Origin: Streptomyces sp. OR43
Lineage (GTDB): Bacteria > Actinomycetota > Actinomycetes > Streptomycetales > Streptomycetaceae
Assembly (NCBI RefSeq): GCF_008042275.1
Contig: NZ_RDBK01000043.1
Span: 2,091,397 to 2,155,396 of the forward strand
Reading direction: 5' to 3'
DNA: 64,000 nt
Part shown: piece by piece, positions 26,716-35,456 of the stretch
How positions within the stretch are numbered: the first letter of the stretch is position 1
Layout of the letters: each line of letters begins with the position of its first letter
The notes under the pieces: model-generated
The model's input: the letters and a program-made list of their open reading frames with translations, nothing else
Database searches by the model: none
What the model was told of the DNA's origin: nothing
Made by a program: the position numbers and the translations under genes

Positions 26716-26927
26716 GCGAATCACTCCTGCTGTTGTTGTCGAAGGGGCACGGGACCGCGTGCGGGCGGCCGCATACCCATTTCCGAATCTACCTGCGAGC
26801 GCCGACAGTCCTCCCCCGCGGGGGCTATGGACACGGCGGTACGGGACTGGTAGCCGCTGATACCCCGATGTGCCCGGTTCCAACCCCGCCGAGCTGCCTT
26901 TGGGGCCCATACCGGCGTTGTACCCAC

Positions 26928-27410
26928 TCAGGACGAGGAGTCTTCGTCCTCTTCCTCGCCGGTTTCGGCCAGTACGGGCGAGCCGTGGTGGGACCAGAGC
27001 TTCCAGCCGTCCGGAGTGCGGCGGAACACATTGGTCGCGACGACCAGTTGGCCGACGAGCGGCCCCAGGGAGCTGCCCTCCTCGGCGGGACCGCCGCTGA
27101 GGATGTTCTCGGTACAGGTCACCAGGGCGGTGTCGCCCGTCATGGAGACCCCGACGTCGGTCAGGAAGAACTGGATGTACTCGGTGTTCGCCATGATCAG
27201 GGCGTAGCTGCGCAGCACCTCGCCGCGGCCCGTGAGCACCGGCCAGCCGGGGTGGACGCAGGAGACGGTGAGGTCCTCCCCGGGCAGCCAGAGTGCGGTC
27301 AGCTCGTCCAGGTCGCCGCGCTCCATGGCCTCGTAGAAGGCGGTGTTGGCCCGCTCGACCGCCTCGATGTCGTCGGCGGCGGAGGTCTGTTCGTCCTGCG
27401 GCTCGTTCAC
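26928..27410 (-). CDS. NTF2/SnoaL-like protein inside the fol operon
   Basis: 160 residues from GTG 27410, which overlaps the folP stop by four bases, so translation is coupled. An NTF2-like fold is suggested by IEAVERANTAFYEAMERGD, LTALW, VHPGWPVLTGRGEVLRSY and NVFRRTPDGWKLWSHHGSP. An acidic C-terminal tail follows. The family includes enzymes and non-enzymes. Its position between folP and folB suggests a role in folate synthesis, but nothing in the sequence names one. Confidence 0.8.
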   Translation of the reverse strand: MNEPQDEQTSAADDIEAVERANTAFYEAMERGDLDELTALWLPGEDLTVSCVHPGWPVLTGRGEVLRSYALIMANTEYIQFFLTDVGVSMTGDTALVTCTENILSGGPAEEGSSLGPLVGQLVVATNVFRRTPDGWKLWSHHGSPVLAETGEEEDEDSSS

Positions 27411-28267
27411 GCGGCTCCCTCGACCGCCCGGGCGACCCGGACGGCGTCGGCGGTGGCCCGTACCTCGTGGACCCGGACGGCCCAGGCACCGGCCCGGGCG
27501 GAGAGCGCGGAGACGGCGGCGGTGGCCGCGTCGCGCTCGCGGGCGGGCGGCGGGGCGCCGCCCGCACCGGCCAGCACGTGTCCCAGGAACCGCTTCCGCG
27601 ACGCGGCGACCAGCAGCGGGCGGCCGAGGCCGTGCAGCGCGTCGAGGCGGGCGATGAGCGACAGGTCGTGGGCGGCGTCCTTGGCGAAGCCGAGGCCGGG
27701 GTCGATCACGATCCGTTCGGGGGCGACACCCCCGGCGACCACGGCGTCCATCCGGACCCGCAGTTCCTCGACGACCTCGGCGACGACGTCCCCGTACACC
27801 GCCCTGCTGTTCATGGACTCGCTGAAGCCGCGCCAGTGCATGACGACGAACGGCACCGAGGCGGCGGCGACGACCGGGACCATGTCCGGGTCGGCGAGCC
27901 CGCCGCTCACGTCGTTGACCAGGACCGCTCCCGCGGCGACGGCCTGCTCGGCGACCCGGGCCCGCATGGTGTCGACGGAGACGGCGACCCCCTCCGAGGC
28001 CAGGCCGCGAACGACCGGGACCACCCGCCGCAGCTCCTCCGACTCATCCACCCGGCTCGCACCGGGGCGGGTCGACTCACCGCCGACGTCGACCAGGTCG
28101 GCGCCCTCGCCGACCAGGTCGAGGCCGTGCTTGACGGCCGCCGTGGTGTCGAACCAGCGGCCCCCGTCGGAGAAGGAGTCGGGGGTCACGTTGACGACAC
28201 CCATGACCGCGCAGCGGTCCCACTCCGGCAGGCCCTGCACCGTGCCTCGTCCATGCAACGTACTCAT
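27407..28267 (-). CDS. folP: dihydropteroate synthase
   Basis: 286 residues. It condenses the pterin pyrophosphate with p-aminobenzoate and is the target of sulfonamides. MGVVNVTPDSFSDGG is the N-terminal signature, GADLVDVGGESTRPGA the pterin loop, LVNDVSGG the strand with conserved Asn and Asp, and IDPGLGFAKD with LVAASRKRFLG the C-terminal sites. The ribosome binding site is weak. It is first in folP-NTF2-folB-folK-DUF3180. Confidence 0.96.
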   Translation of the reverse strand: MSTLHGRGTVQGLPEWDRCAVMGVVNVTPDSFSDGGRWFDTTAAVKHGLDLVGEGADLVDVGGESTRPGASRVDESEELRRVVPVVRGLASEGVAVSVDTMRARVAEQAVAAGAVLVNDVSGGLADPDMVPVVAAASVPFVVMHWRGFSESMNSRAVYGDVVAEVVEELRVRMDAVVAGGVAPERIVIDPGLGFAKDAAHDLSLIARLDALHGLGRPLLVAASRKRFLGHVLAGAGGAPPPARERDAATAAVSALSARAGAWAVRVHEVRATADAVRVARAVEGAA

Positions 28268-28297
28268 ACGACCAGCGTAGGCCCGTGCGGGGACCGG

Positions 28298-30139
28298 TCA
28301 CGCCGGACGGACGCCGTGCTCCCCCGTGGAGGCCCGCATGTGCGGGCACGGGCGCCGGCCGCCCGCCGGCAGCCGGCGGGCCAGCGGGCGGGGGAGCGCG
28401 AAGCTGACGAAGCCCTCCGCCTGCATGGCCGCCAGGGAGATCCGGGGCAGGTCGCGGGCGGTGCGGTAGACCACGAACCGGGGTTCCCAGCGGGGCCGGA
28501 ACTTGGCGTTGAACTTGTACAGGGACTCGATCTGGAACCAGCGCGACAGGAAGACCAGCAGCCCGCGCCAGACCCGCAGCACCGGCCCGGCCCCCAGCTT
28601 CTCGCCGCGGGCCAGGGCGGAGCGGAACATCGCGAAGTTGAGCGAGACACGCGTGATGCCGAGCCGGGGCGCGGCCTGCAGGGAGGCGACGATCAGCAGC
28701 TCGTTCATCCCCGGGTCGGCGGCGCGGTCGCGGCGCATCAGGTCGAGGGACATCCCGTCGGTGCCCCACGGGACGAAGTGGAGGACGGCCTTCAGGTCGC
28801 CGTACGGGGAGTCCGCGTCGTGCTCGTCGGCCTTGTGGGCGGTGGCGACGAAGCAGTCCGGGTCGGCGCCGTCGCCGATCCGGCCGAGTGCCATGGAGAA
28901 GCCGCGCTCGGTGTCCGTGCCGCGCCAGTCGGCGGCGGCCCGCCGGATGCGGGCCAGTTCGGCCTCGCCGATGTCGGCCACGCGCCGGACCCGCGTCTCG
29001 TACCCCCCGCGCTCAATGCGCTTCACCATCTGGCGCACGTTGCGCATCGCGCGTCCGGCGAGCGAGAAATCCGCGACGTCCACCACCGCCTCGTCGCCGA
29101 GTTCCAGGGCGTCGAGGCCGGTCTCACGGGTCCAGACCTCGCCGCCGGTCTCGCTGCAGCCCATCACCGCGGGGGTCCAGGAGTGCGCCCTGGCCTCGTC
29201 CATGAAGCGTTCGATGGCGCCGGGCCAGGCCTCCACGTCGCCGATCGGGTCGCCGCTGGCCAGCATCACCCCGGACACCACGCGGTAGCAGACGGCGGCC
29301 TTGCCGCTGGGCGAGAAGACCACGGCCTTGTCGCGTCGGAGCGCGAAGTGGCCGAGCGAGTCGCGGCGGCCGTGCCGCTCCAGCAGGGCGCGCAACTGTG
29401 CCTCGTCGTCCTCGGTGAGGCGGGCGGCCGGGTGCTCGGGCCGGAAGGCGAGGTAGATCGTGGTGACGGCGGTCAGCAGACCGAGCGCGCCCAGCGAGTA
29501 GGCCACGGTCCAGGAGGTGTCGCCGGCGTACTCGACCGGGCCCTCGAAGCCGAACAGCCCGTACAGCACGTGCTGGAGCCGGTCCGCGATGCTGGGGTTC
29601 CCGACCAGGCGGCCCGGGTGGACGCTCACGATGACCAGGCCGAGCCCGAGCGAACCCGCTCCGAGCAGGACGAAGTTGGCCAGGGCCCTCCAACGGCTGC
29701 GTGGGTCGGGGAGCGCGGCGAATTCACTCCGATGGCGCACCAGCAGGTAACACAGCGTCAGCGAGACGACGGCGCCCAGGACCGAGTGCCGGTAGGTGAA
29801 CTGGGCCACCGCACCGGCCGGGAGCAGGACGACGGCGGCCCGCCAGGCCCGGCGCTTGTGCCGCTTCAGACCGTGGGCCAGGAGCAGCAGCAGGACGCCG
29901 GCGCTCAGCGAGAGCGCGGCGGCGAAGGGGCCGAGGGCGCCGGGGAGGACCTCGGCGAGGGTGTGCATCCGGCTGTGCCGGAAGCGCGGGAAGACGCCCG
30001 CGGCGACGTCGATCAGGCCGACGGCGGTGCAGGCGGTGCCGACGAGTGCCGGCACGGTCTCGGGTCGCGGTCCGTGCACGAACTTCCGTACACCATTCGG
30101 AACCGATCCCGATTTATCCCCATCTAGCGTGACAGACAT
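28298..30139 (-). CDS. MprF/LysX-like lysyltransferase (DUF2156) membrane protein
   Basis: 613 residues. The N-terminal part has about six to seven membrane segments (residues 30-235). The C-terminal part is a soluble DUF2156 domain with tandem GNAT folds (VVFSPSGKAAVCYRVVSGVM, DLMRRDRAADPGMNELLI, FNAKFRPRWEPRFVVY). MprF-type enzymes add lysine or other amino acids from tRNA to phosphatidylglycerol, lowering membrane charge and sensitivity to cationic peptides. The first membrane block is shorter than the flippase of classical MprF. The amino acid used is unknown. Confidence 0.82.
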   Translation of the reverse strand: MSVTLDGDKSGSVPNGVRKFVHGPRPETVPALVGTACTAVGLIDVAAGVFPRFRHSRMHTLAEVLPGALGPFAAALSLSAGVLLLLLAHGLKRHKRRAWRAAVVLLPAGAVAQFTYRHSVLGAVVSLTLCYLLVRHRSEFAALPDPRSRWRALANFVLLGAGSLGLGLVIVSVHPGRLVGNPSIADRLQHVLYGLFGFEGPVEYAGDTSWTVAYSLGALGLLTAVTTIYLAFRPEHPAARLTEDDEAQLRALLERHGRRDSLGHFALRRDKAVVFSPSGKAAVCYRVVSGVMLASGDPIGDVEAWPGAIERFMDEARAHSWTPAVMGCSETGGEVWTRETGLDALELGDEAVVDVADFSLAGRAMRNVRQMVKRIERGGYETRVRRVADIGEAELARIRRAAADWRGTDTERGFSMALGRIGDGADPDCFVATAHKADEHDADSPYGDLKAVLHFVPWGTDGMSLDLMRRDRAADPGMNELLIVASLQAAPRLGITRVSLNFAMFRSALARGEKLGAGPVLRVWRGLLVFLSRWFQIESLYKFNAKFRPRWEPRFVVYRTARDLPRISLAAMQAEGFVSFALPRPLARRLPAGGRRPCPHMRASTGEHGVRPA

Positions 30140-30279
30140 CGCTTCCCGTGGTTCCGCGAGAGATTCTTGGAGTCCGTCGGCCGGAGCCCTGCGGACGATG
30201 TGCGACCTCTAGGACGAGGCTTCCGGGCCGCGGGTTCACCCGGCACCCGGAAATTTCCTGACAAGAAAGTTCTACCGCC

Positions 30280-31401
30280 ATGGGCCTTACCGGCAACGCA
30301 GTGCTGATCCTGGCGATCACGCTGGCCGTCGTGCTGTTCGCCGTCACGATCTGGTGCTGGCCGAGGCTCGCCCGGCGCAGCGTCCCCGTGGTGTTCGGCA
30401 GGGTGGGGCTGCTGCTGGCGACCCAGGTGGCGGTCTTCGTCACCGTCGGTCTGATGGCGAACAACTCGTTCCTCTTCTACGGCTCCTGGGCGGATCTGTT
30501 CGGCCAGAAGCAGGACCTGGGTGTGGTGACCGACCATGCCCAGGGGACCCTGGCGGAGAAGAACATCGTCCGGGTGGGGACGCGGCGGCCCGATGTGCCG
30601 GGGGGCTCCCGTCCCGGCTCGGCCGGGCGGATCGACAAGGTCGTGATCGCCGGGCGGAGCACGGGGATCGAGACCTCGGCCTATGTGTACCTGCCGCCGG
30701 AGTACTTCCAGGAGGCGTACGCCCGGCGGAAGTTCCCGGCGGTCGTGGTGCTCACCGGCTACCCGGGCACCGCGGAGAACCTCATCAAGGGGCTCGACTA
30801 CCCGAAGACATCACTCGGACGGGTGCGGGCCGGCCGCTCCCAGCCGATGATCCTGGTGATGCTGCGGCCGACCGTGGCGCCGCCGCGGGACACCGAGTGC
30901 GTGGACATAGAGGGCGGCCCGAAGACCGAGACGTTCTTCGCGGACGACCTGCCGTCCGCCGTCTCGGCGGCGTACCGGGTCGGGCGGCACGCCCGGAACT
31001 GGGGGATCATGGGCAACTCGACCGGTGGCTACTGCGCCCTGAAGATCGGTCTGCACCATCCGGAACGCTTCACGGCGAGCGCGGGGCTCTCCGCGTACTA
31101 CAAGGCGGCCGAGGACCCGACGACCGGTGACCTCTTCCACGGCGACCGTCGGGCGCGCGAGCGTGCCGATCTGCTGTGGTCCCTGGAGCACCGGCCGCAG
31201 CCCGAATCGTCCTTCCTCGTGACGACGTCCCGCCGGGGCGAGGCGAACTACGCCGCGACGCGGAAGTTCGTGGCCGAGGTGCAGCGGCCCGCGCGGGTCT
31301 CGTCGATCGTGCTGGACAGCGGCGGGCACAACTTCAACACCTGGCGCCGGGAGATCCCGGCGGCCCTGGAGTGGATGAGCAGCCGGCTCAGCGAGAGCTG
31401 A
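30280..31401 (+). CDS. membrane-anchored esterase, mycolyltransferase-like fold
   Basis: 373 residues. Two to three N-terminal membrane helices (about 5-70) are followed by an extracytoplasmic alpha/beta hydrolase of the esterase D / antigen 85-like family. The nucleophile elbow is GIMGNSTGGYCALKI with Ser247; the His is likely in DSGGHNFNTW, and an Asp/Glu lies upstream. Streptomyces makes no mycolic acids, so the substrate is something else. The start has AAGAAAG about ten bases upstream. Divergent from the lysyltransferase gene. Confidence 0.82.
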   Translation: MGLTGNAVLILAITLAVVLFAVTIWCWPRLARRSVPVVFGRVGLLLATQVAVFVTVGLMANNSFLFYGSWADLFGQKQDLGVVTDHAQGTLAEKNIVRVGTRRPDVPGGSRPGSAGRIDKVVIAGRSTGIETSAYVYLPPEYFQEAYARRKFPAVVVLTGYPGTAENLIKGLDYPKTSLGRVRAGRSQPMILVMLRPTVAPPRDTECVDIEGGPKTETFFADDLPSAVSAAYRVGRHARNWGIMGNSTGGYCALKIGLHHPERFTASAGLSAYYKAAEDPTTGDLFHGDRRARERADLLWSLEHRPQPESSFLVTTSRRGEANYAATRKFVAEVQRPARVSSIVLDSGGHNFNTWRREIPAALEWMSSRLSES

Positions 31402-31414
31402 CCGGTGGCGCCGG

Positions 31415-31596
31415 GCGGGGGCGACGGGAGCTCGGCGCGGGCGCCCCGCCGGGCCGGCTCAGGCTGAGCGCGTGCACCCCGTCGGGGCGACGGGAGCTGA
31501 GGGCGTGCACTCCGCCGGGCCGGCTCAGGCTGAGTGCGTGCACCCTGCCGGGCCGGCTCAGGCTCAGCGCGGGCGCCCCGCCGGGCCGGCTCAGGC
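31415..31596 (-). repeat. 33-bp tandem repeat array, about 5.5 copies, across a stop codon
   Basis: Units begin at 31415, 31448, 31481, 31514, 31547 and 31580. The last four residues of each frame are variable, but GCCGGGCCGGCTCAGGCT is exact at 31448, 31514 and 31547 and nearly so at 31580. The final unit contains the stop codon (31591-31593) of the minus-strand osmolyte ATPase. GCCGGCTCAG also occurs at 31382-31391 inside the end of the esterase gene. It fills the gap between the two convergent genes. Units contain hairpin-forming sequence (CTCAGGCTGAG). Confidence 0.88.
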
Positions 31597-32778
31597 CCCC
31601 GGGGTCTGCGCGACGGCCGCCACGCTCTCGACGGCCACTTCGGCGCGCGGCACGGCCAGGTCGTCGGCGCTGATCGAACGCCGCAGCGCCTCGTGGAGCC
31701 GGGCCGGGGTGAGCACACCGAGGAACCGGCCCTCGCTCTGCTCGTCGATGACCGCGATCCAGCCGGCGTCGTGCTGGAGCATGGTGGCGAACGCCTGCTT
31801 GAGCGGGGCGCCGACGGGCAGCCAGGCCTCCATCCGGCGGGCGTGCTCGCGGACCGTGCCCGTGGCGCCGCTCAGTGCGTCACCGGCCGGGATCCAGCCG
31901 TGCAGCCGGCCGTCGCCGTCCAGCACCACGGCCCAGCGTGCCCCTTCCGCGCGCAGCCGCTCGGTCGCCCGGTCCAGCGGGTCGTCGAGGTGGACGACGG
32001 GCGGCCGGTCGAGGTCGCTCTCCTCGACGGGGGTCACCGAGAGCCTCTTGAGCCCGCGGTCCGCGCCGACGAAGTCGGCGACGTAGTCGGTGGCGGGGGC
32101 GCCGAGCACGGTGGCCGGTGAGTCGAACTGCTCGATCGAGCCCTGTCCGTAGACGGCGATACGGTCGCCGAGGCGGACGGCCTCCTCGATGTCGTGCGTC
32201 ACGAACAGCACGGTTTTGCGGACCTGGGCCTGGAGGCGCAGGAATTCGTTCTGCAGCCGTTCCCTGACGACCGGGTCGACCGCGCCGAAAGGTTCGTCCA
32301 TCAGCAGCACCGGCGGGTCCGCCGCCAAGGCCCGGGCCACGCCCACGCGTTGGCGCTGACCACCGGACAACTGTTCCGGATAGCGGTCGCCATAAACGGA
32401 AGGATCGAGTCCGACCAGGTCGAGGAGTTCCGCGGCGCGGGCCCGGCCCTTTCCCCGTTTCCAGCCGAGGAGATGCGGGACGGTCGCCGTGTTCTCCAGC
32501 ACCGTACGGTGCGGAAACAGACCGACCTGCTGGATCACATAGCCGATGCGGCGCCGCAGTTGGACGGGATCGATGGCGGATATGTCGTCCCCGTCGAGGA
32601 ATATCCGGCCCTCGGTCGGCTCGATCAGCCGGTTCACCATCTTCATGGTGGTCGTCTTGCCACAGCCCGACGGCCCGACGAGCGTGACGAGTTCACCTTC
32701 GGCGACCTCGAAGGAAAGGTCGTCGACGGCGGTCGTGCCGTCCGCATACCGCTTGGTGACGTGCTCGAAACGGATCAT
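31591..32778 (-). CDS. osmolyte (glycine betaine/choline) ABC transporter ATPase with CBS pair
   Basis: 395 residues from ATG 32778 (GGGGA upstream). The N-terminal ATPase is of the OpuA/ProV class: Walker A GPSGCGKTT, RRRIGYVIQQVGLFPHRTV, signature LSGGQRQRVG, Walker B VLLMDEPFGAVDP. Two CBS domains fill about residues 260-385 (LDDPLDRATERLRAEG, GRLHGWIPAGDAL, AGWIAVIDEQSEGRFLGVLTP); in OpuA these sense ionic strength. Unusually, it is divergent from its permease and binding-protein genes. Confidence 0.93.
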   Translation of the reverse strand: MIRFEHVTKRYADGTTAVDDLSFEVAEGELVTLVGPSGCGKTTTMKMVNRLIEPTEGRIFLDGDDISAIDPVQLRRRIGYVIQQVGLFPHRTVLENTATVPHLLGWKRGKGRARAAELLDLVGLDPSVYGDRYPEQLSGGQRQRVGVARALAADPPVLLMDEPFGAVDPVVRERLQNEFLRLQAQVRKTVLFVTHDIEEAVRLGDRIAVYGQGSIEQFDSPATVLGAPATDYVADFVGADRGLKRLSVTPVEESDLDRPPVVHLDDPLDRATERLRAEGARWAVVLDGDGRLHGWIPAGDALSGATGTVREHARRMEAWLPVGAPLKQAFATMLQHDAGWIAVIDEQSEGRFLGVLTPARLHEALRRSISADDLAVPRAEVAVESVAAVAQTPGA

Positions 32779-32906
32779 GGTTCCCCATTGTCGCGCGTGT
32801 TCTGTGAAGGACGTGTTGCTGGAATACAACGGCCTCGGCGATTGTCAGTGGTCGAGGATAGGCTCGCCGGACATCAGTACGAGAGACGATCGGGAGGTGG
32901 GGGCGG

Positions 32907-33620
32907 ATGGCCGGACAGAACTGCCTGGTGACGAACGACTGGATCTGCGGCGAGTATCTCCGCTCCCGCAGTCAGGAGTTGACGGACGCGACGGTGCAGC
33001 ACATCTGGATCACCGCCGTCTCGGTGGCGATCGGGGTGGCCGTGGCCTTTCCGCTGGCGCTGCTCGCCCGTCGCGGCCGGCACTTCGCCGGGCCCGTGCT
33101 CGGGCTGACGACGGTGCTCTACACGGTGCCGTCGCTCGCGATGTTCTCGCTCCTGCTGCCGCTGTTCGGACTCTCGGCGGCGCTCGTCGTCACCGGGCTC
33201 GTGCTTTATTCGCTGACGATTCTCGTACGCAACATCCTGGCGGGACTCCAAGCGGTGCCTCAGGAGGCGAAGGAGGCCGCCCGCGGCATGGGGTACGGGC
33301 CGGTGCGCCTGCTGTGGGAGGTCGAACTCCCGCTGGCGATGCCCGCTTTGATGGCGGGGATACGGATCGCCACAGTGTCCACGATCGCGCTGACCACCGT
33401 CGGATCGATCGTCGGCCGCGGCGGTCTGGGCAACCTCATCGAGGACGCCCTGCCGAGCTTCTTCAAGGCCCAGGTGCTGGCCGCCTCGGTGCTCTGCGTC
33501 CTGCTCGCGGTGGTCGCGGATCTGCTGCTGCTCGGTGTCCAGCGGCTGCTGACCCCCTGGACCCGCATACCGGCCGCCCGCGACGCCGTGGGCACACCCG
33601 TTCCGGCGAAGGCGGTCTGA
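32907..33620 (+). CDS. osmolyte ABC transporter permease 1
   Basis: 237 residues with five to six membrane helices; GGGAGGTGG precedes the ATG. The ATPase-contact loop EAKEAARGMGYGPVRLLWEVELP is of the OpuB/OpuC type. It works with the second permease, the lipoprotein encoded after it, and the divergent ATPase. The permease stop and the next start are three bases apart. Confidence 0.92.
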   Translation: MAGQNCLVTNDWICGEYLRSRSQELTDATVQHIWITAVSVAIGVAVAFPLALLARRGRHFAGPVLGLTTVLYTVPSLAMFSLLLPLFGLSAALVVTGLVLYSLTILVRNILAGLQAVPQEAKEAARGMGYGPVRLLWEVELPLAMPALMAGIRIATVSTIALTTVGSIVGRGGLGNLIEDALPSFFKAQVLAASVLCVLLAVVADLLLLGVQRLLTPWTRIPAARDAVGTPVPAKAV

Positions 33621-33623
33621 CCC

Positions 33624-34298
33624 GTGGGAGTTCTCGGCGAGGCCTGGACCTGGCTCGGCACCGGTGCCAACTGGTCGGGAGAGAGCGGGGTGGCCCATCG
33701 GCTCGGCGAGCATCTGTACGTCAGCGGGGTGGCGCTCGCCCTGTCCTGCGCCATCGCCCTGCCCATCGCGCTGTACCTGGGCCACATCGGGAAGGGCGGT
33801 GCGCTCGCCGTCAACATCTCCAACGTGGGGCGGGCGATACCGGTCTTCGCGGTGCTGGCCCTCTTCATGGTCTCGCCGCTGCGCAACGCGGGATACATAC
33901 CGACGATCATCGCCCTGGTGCTCTTCGCGGTGCCGCCGCTGCTGACCAACGCCTACGTCGGGATGACGGAGGTGGACCGTTCGGTGGCGGAGGCGGCGCG
34001 GGGGATGGGCATGTCCGGCGGGCAGCTCTTCCTCCGGGTCGAACTCCCGCTGGCCTACCCCATGATCATGACCGGGCTGCGTTCGGCGGCGGTGCAGGTC
34101 GTGGCCACCGCGACGATCGCCGCGATGGTCGGCCAGGGCGGTCTCGGCCGGATCATCACCGCCGGCTTCAACACGTACAACACCCCGCAGGTGGTCGCGG
34201 GCGCCCTGCTGGTCGCCGTACTGGCGCTGCTGGTGGAGACGGCACTGGTCGGTATCGACCGGCTGCTGTCACCGCTGCGCCGCCGCCGGACCGCATGA
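33624..34298 (+). CDS. osmolyte ABC transporter permease 2
   Basis: 224 residues from GTG 33624. Five to six membrane helices, and the EAA loop DRSVAEAARGMGMSGGQLFL matches that of permease 1. OpuC-type systems use two different permease subunits, as here. Confidence 0.92.
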   Translation: MGVLGEAWTWLGTGANWSGESGVAHRLGEHLYVSGVALALSCAIALPIALYLGHIGKGGALAVNISNVGRAIPVFAVLALFMVSPLRNAGYIPTIIALVLFAVPPLLTNAYVGMTEVDRSVAEAARGMGMSGGQLFLRVELPLAYPMIMTGLRSAAVQVVATATIAAMVGQGGLGRIITAGFNTYNTPQVVAGALLVAVLALLVETALVGIDRLLSPLRRRRTA

Positions 34299-34368
34299 GC
34301 GTCCGGCCGGCCCGCTCAACCGATAACGCACATCGCATATGGCCTCGTTGCCGTGGACGGAGAACAGT

Positions 34369-35355
34369 ATGAGCAGGACCTCGCGCCTGGCCGGTGCGGT
34401 CATCGGCATCGTGGCGCTCGCGGGCTCGCTCGCCGCCTGCGGCGGCGACAGCCTGGAGAAGGACAAGGGCGGAACGGCCGCGTCCGACGCGGACAAGGGC
34501 TCGGGGAAGAAGGGCTCGCTGGTCGTCGGCGCCGCCGCCTTCACCGAGTCCAAGGTGCTCGCGGAGCTGTACGCCGGAGTCCTGTCGGAGGCCGGATACA
34601 GCACGTCGGTCACCACGGTGAAGAACCGTGAACTCTACGAACCGTCGCTGGAGAAGGGCGAGATCGACGTCGTCCCGGAATACGCGGCGACGATCGCGGA
34701 ATTCCTCAACGCCAAGGTGAACGGGGCGAAGGCGGCCGAGGCGAAGCCGGTCGCCTCGGGCGACACCGCCGCCACGGTCGCCGCCCTGGAGAAGCTCGCC
34801 ACTCCGCGCGGGCTGAAGGTGCTGCCGGCCGGTGCGGCCGTCGACCAGAACGCCTTCGCGGTCACCAAGGAATTCGCCGACAAGAACAAGCTCAAGACGC
34901 TCTCCGATCTCGGCGCCTCCAAGATCAAGGTGAAGATCGCGGCGGGTGACGAGTGCGAGGTGCGGCCCTTCTGCGCACCCGGGCTGAAGAAGACGTACGG
35001 CATCGACGTCACCGGAATCGACCCCAAGGGGGTCGGCACCCCGCAGTCCAAGCAGGCGGTCAAGGACGGCAAGGACCAGCTGGTCCTGACCACGACCACG
35101 GACGCGGTGCTCGACACCTTCGGTCTGGTCTTCCTCGAGGACGACAAGAAGCTGCAGAACGCGGACAACGTGCTGCCCGTCCTCAATGCCGAGGACGCCG
35201 GAGCCCAGGACATCGCCGACGCCCTCGGCAAGCTCACCGACGCGCTCACGACACAGGATCTGGCGGAACTGAACCGCAAGGTCGACGCCGAGCGCGCCAA
35301 GCCCGGCGATGTCGCCAGGGAATACCTGGAGACGAAAGGTCTGATCAAGAAGTAG
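34369..35355 (+). CDS. osmolyte ABC transporter substrate-binding lipoprotein
   Basis: 328 residues from ATG 34369 (CGGAG six bases upstream). Signal peptide with lipobox LAAC at about residues 20-23, then an OpuAC-like binding domain: SLVVGAAAFTESKVLAELYA, EKGEIDVVPEYAATIAEFL and LTTTTDAVLDTFGLVFLEDD. It catches the ligand outside the membrane and delivers it to the two permeases. Glycine betaine, choline or a similar quaternary amine is the likely substrate. Confidence 0.92.
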   Translation: MSRTSRLAGAVIGIVALAGSLAACGGDSLEKDKGGTAASDADKGSGKKGSLVVGAAAFTESKVLAELYAGVLSEAGYSTSVTTVKNRELYEPSLEKGEIDVVPEYAATIAEFLNAKVNGAKAAEAKPVASGDTAATVAALEKLATPRGLKVLPAGAAVDQNAFAVTKEFADKNKLKTLSDLGASKIKVKIAAGDECEVRPFCAPGLKKTYGIDVTGIDPKGVGTPQSKQAVKDGKDQLVLTTTTDAVLDTFGLVFLEDDKKLQNADNVLPVLNAEDAGAQDIADALGKLTDALTTQDLAELNRKVDAERAKPGDVAREYLETKGLIKK

Positions 35356-35443
35356 CAAGGGCGGAATGAGCGATTCAGGGGCCGTCAGGTAACTGCCGGG
35401 GAACAGATTGCCGGGCGGCCCCCCAAGCGGACCGTACGCACGG

Positions 35444-35456
35444 TAAATTTCAGGCC
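35444..35456 (+). promoter_or_regulatory. -10-like hexamer placed for a leaderless transcript
   Basis: TAAATT at 35444-35449, seven bases before ATG 35457, with no Shine-Dalgarno sequence. Confidence 0.4.

Noticed and set aside
31415..31596. CRISPR-like array
   Set aside because: The units are contiguous 33-bp repeats with no unique spacers and no cas genes nearby.
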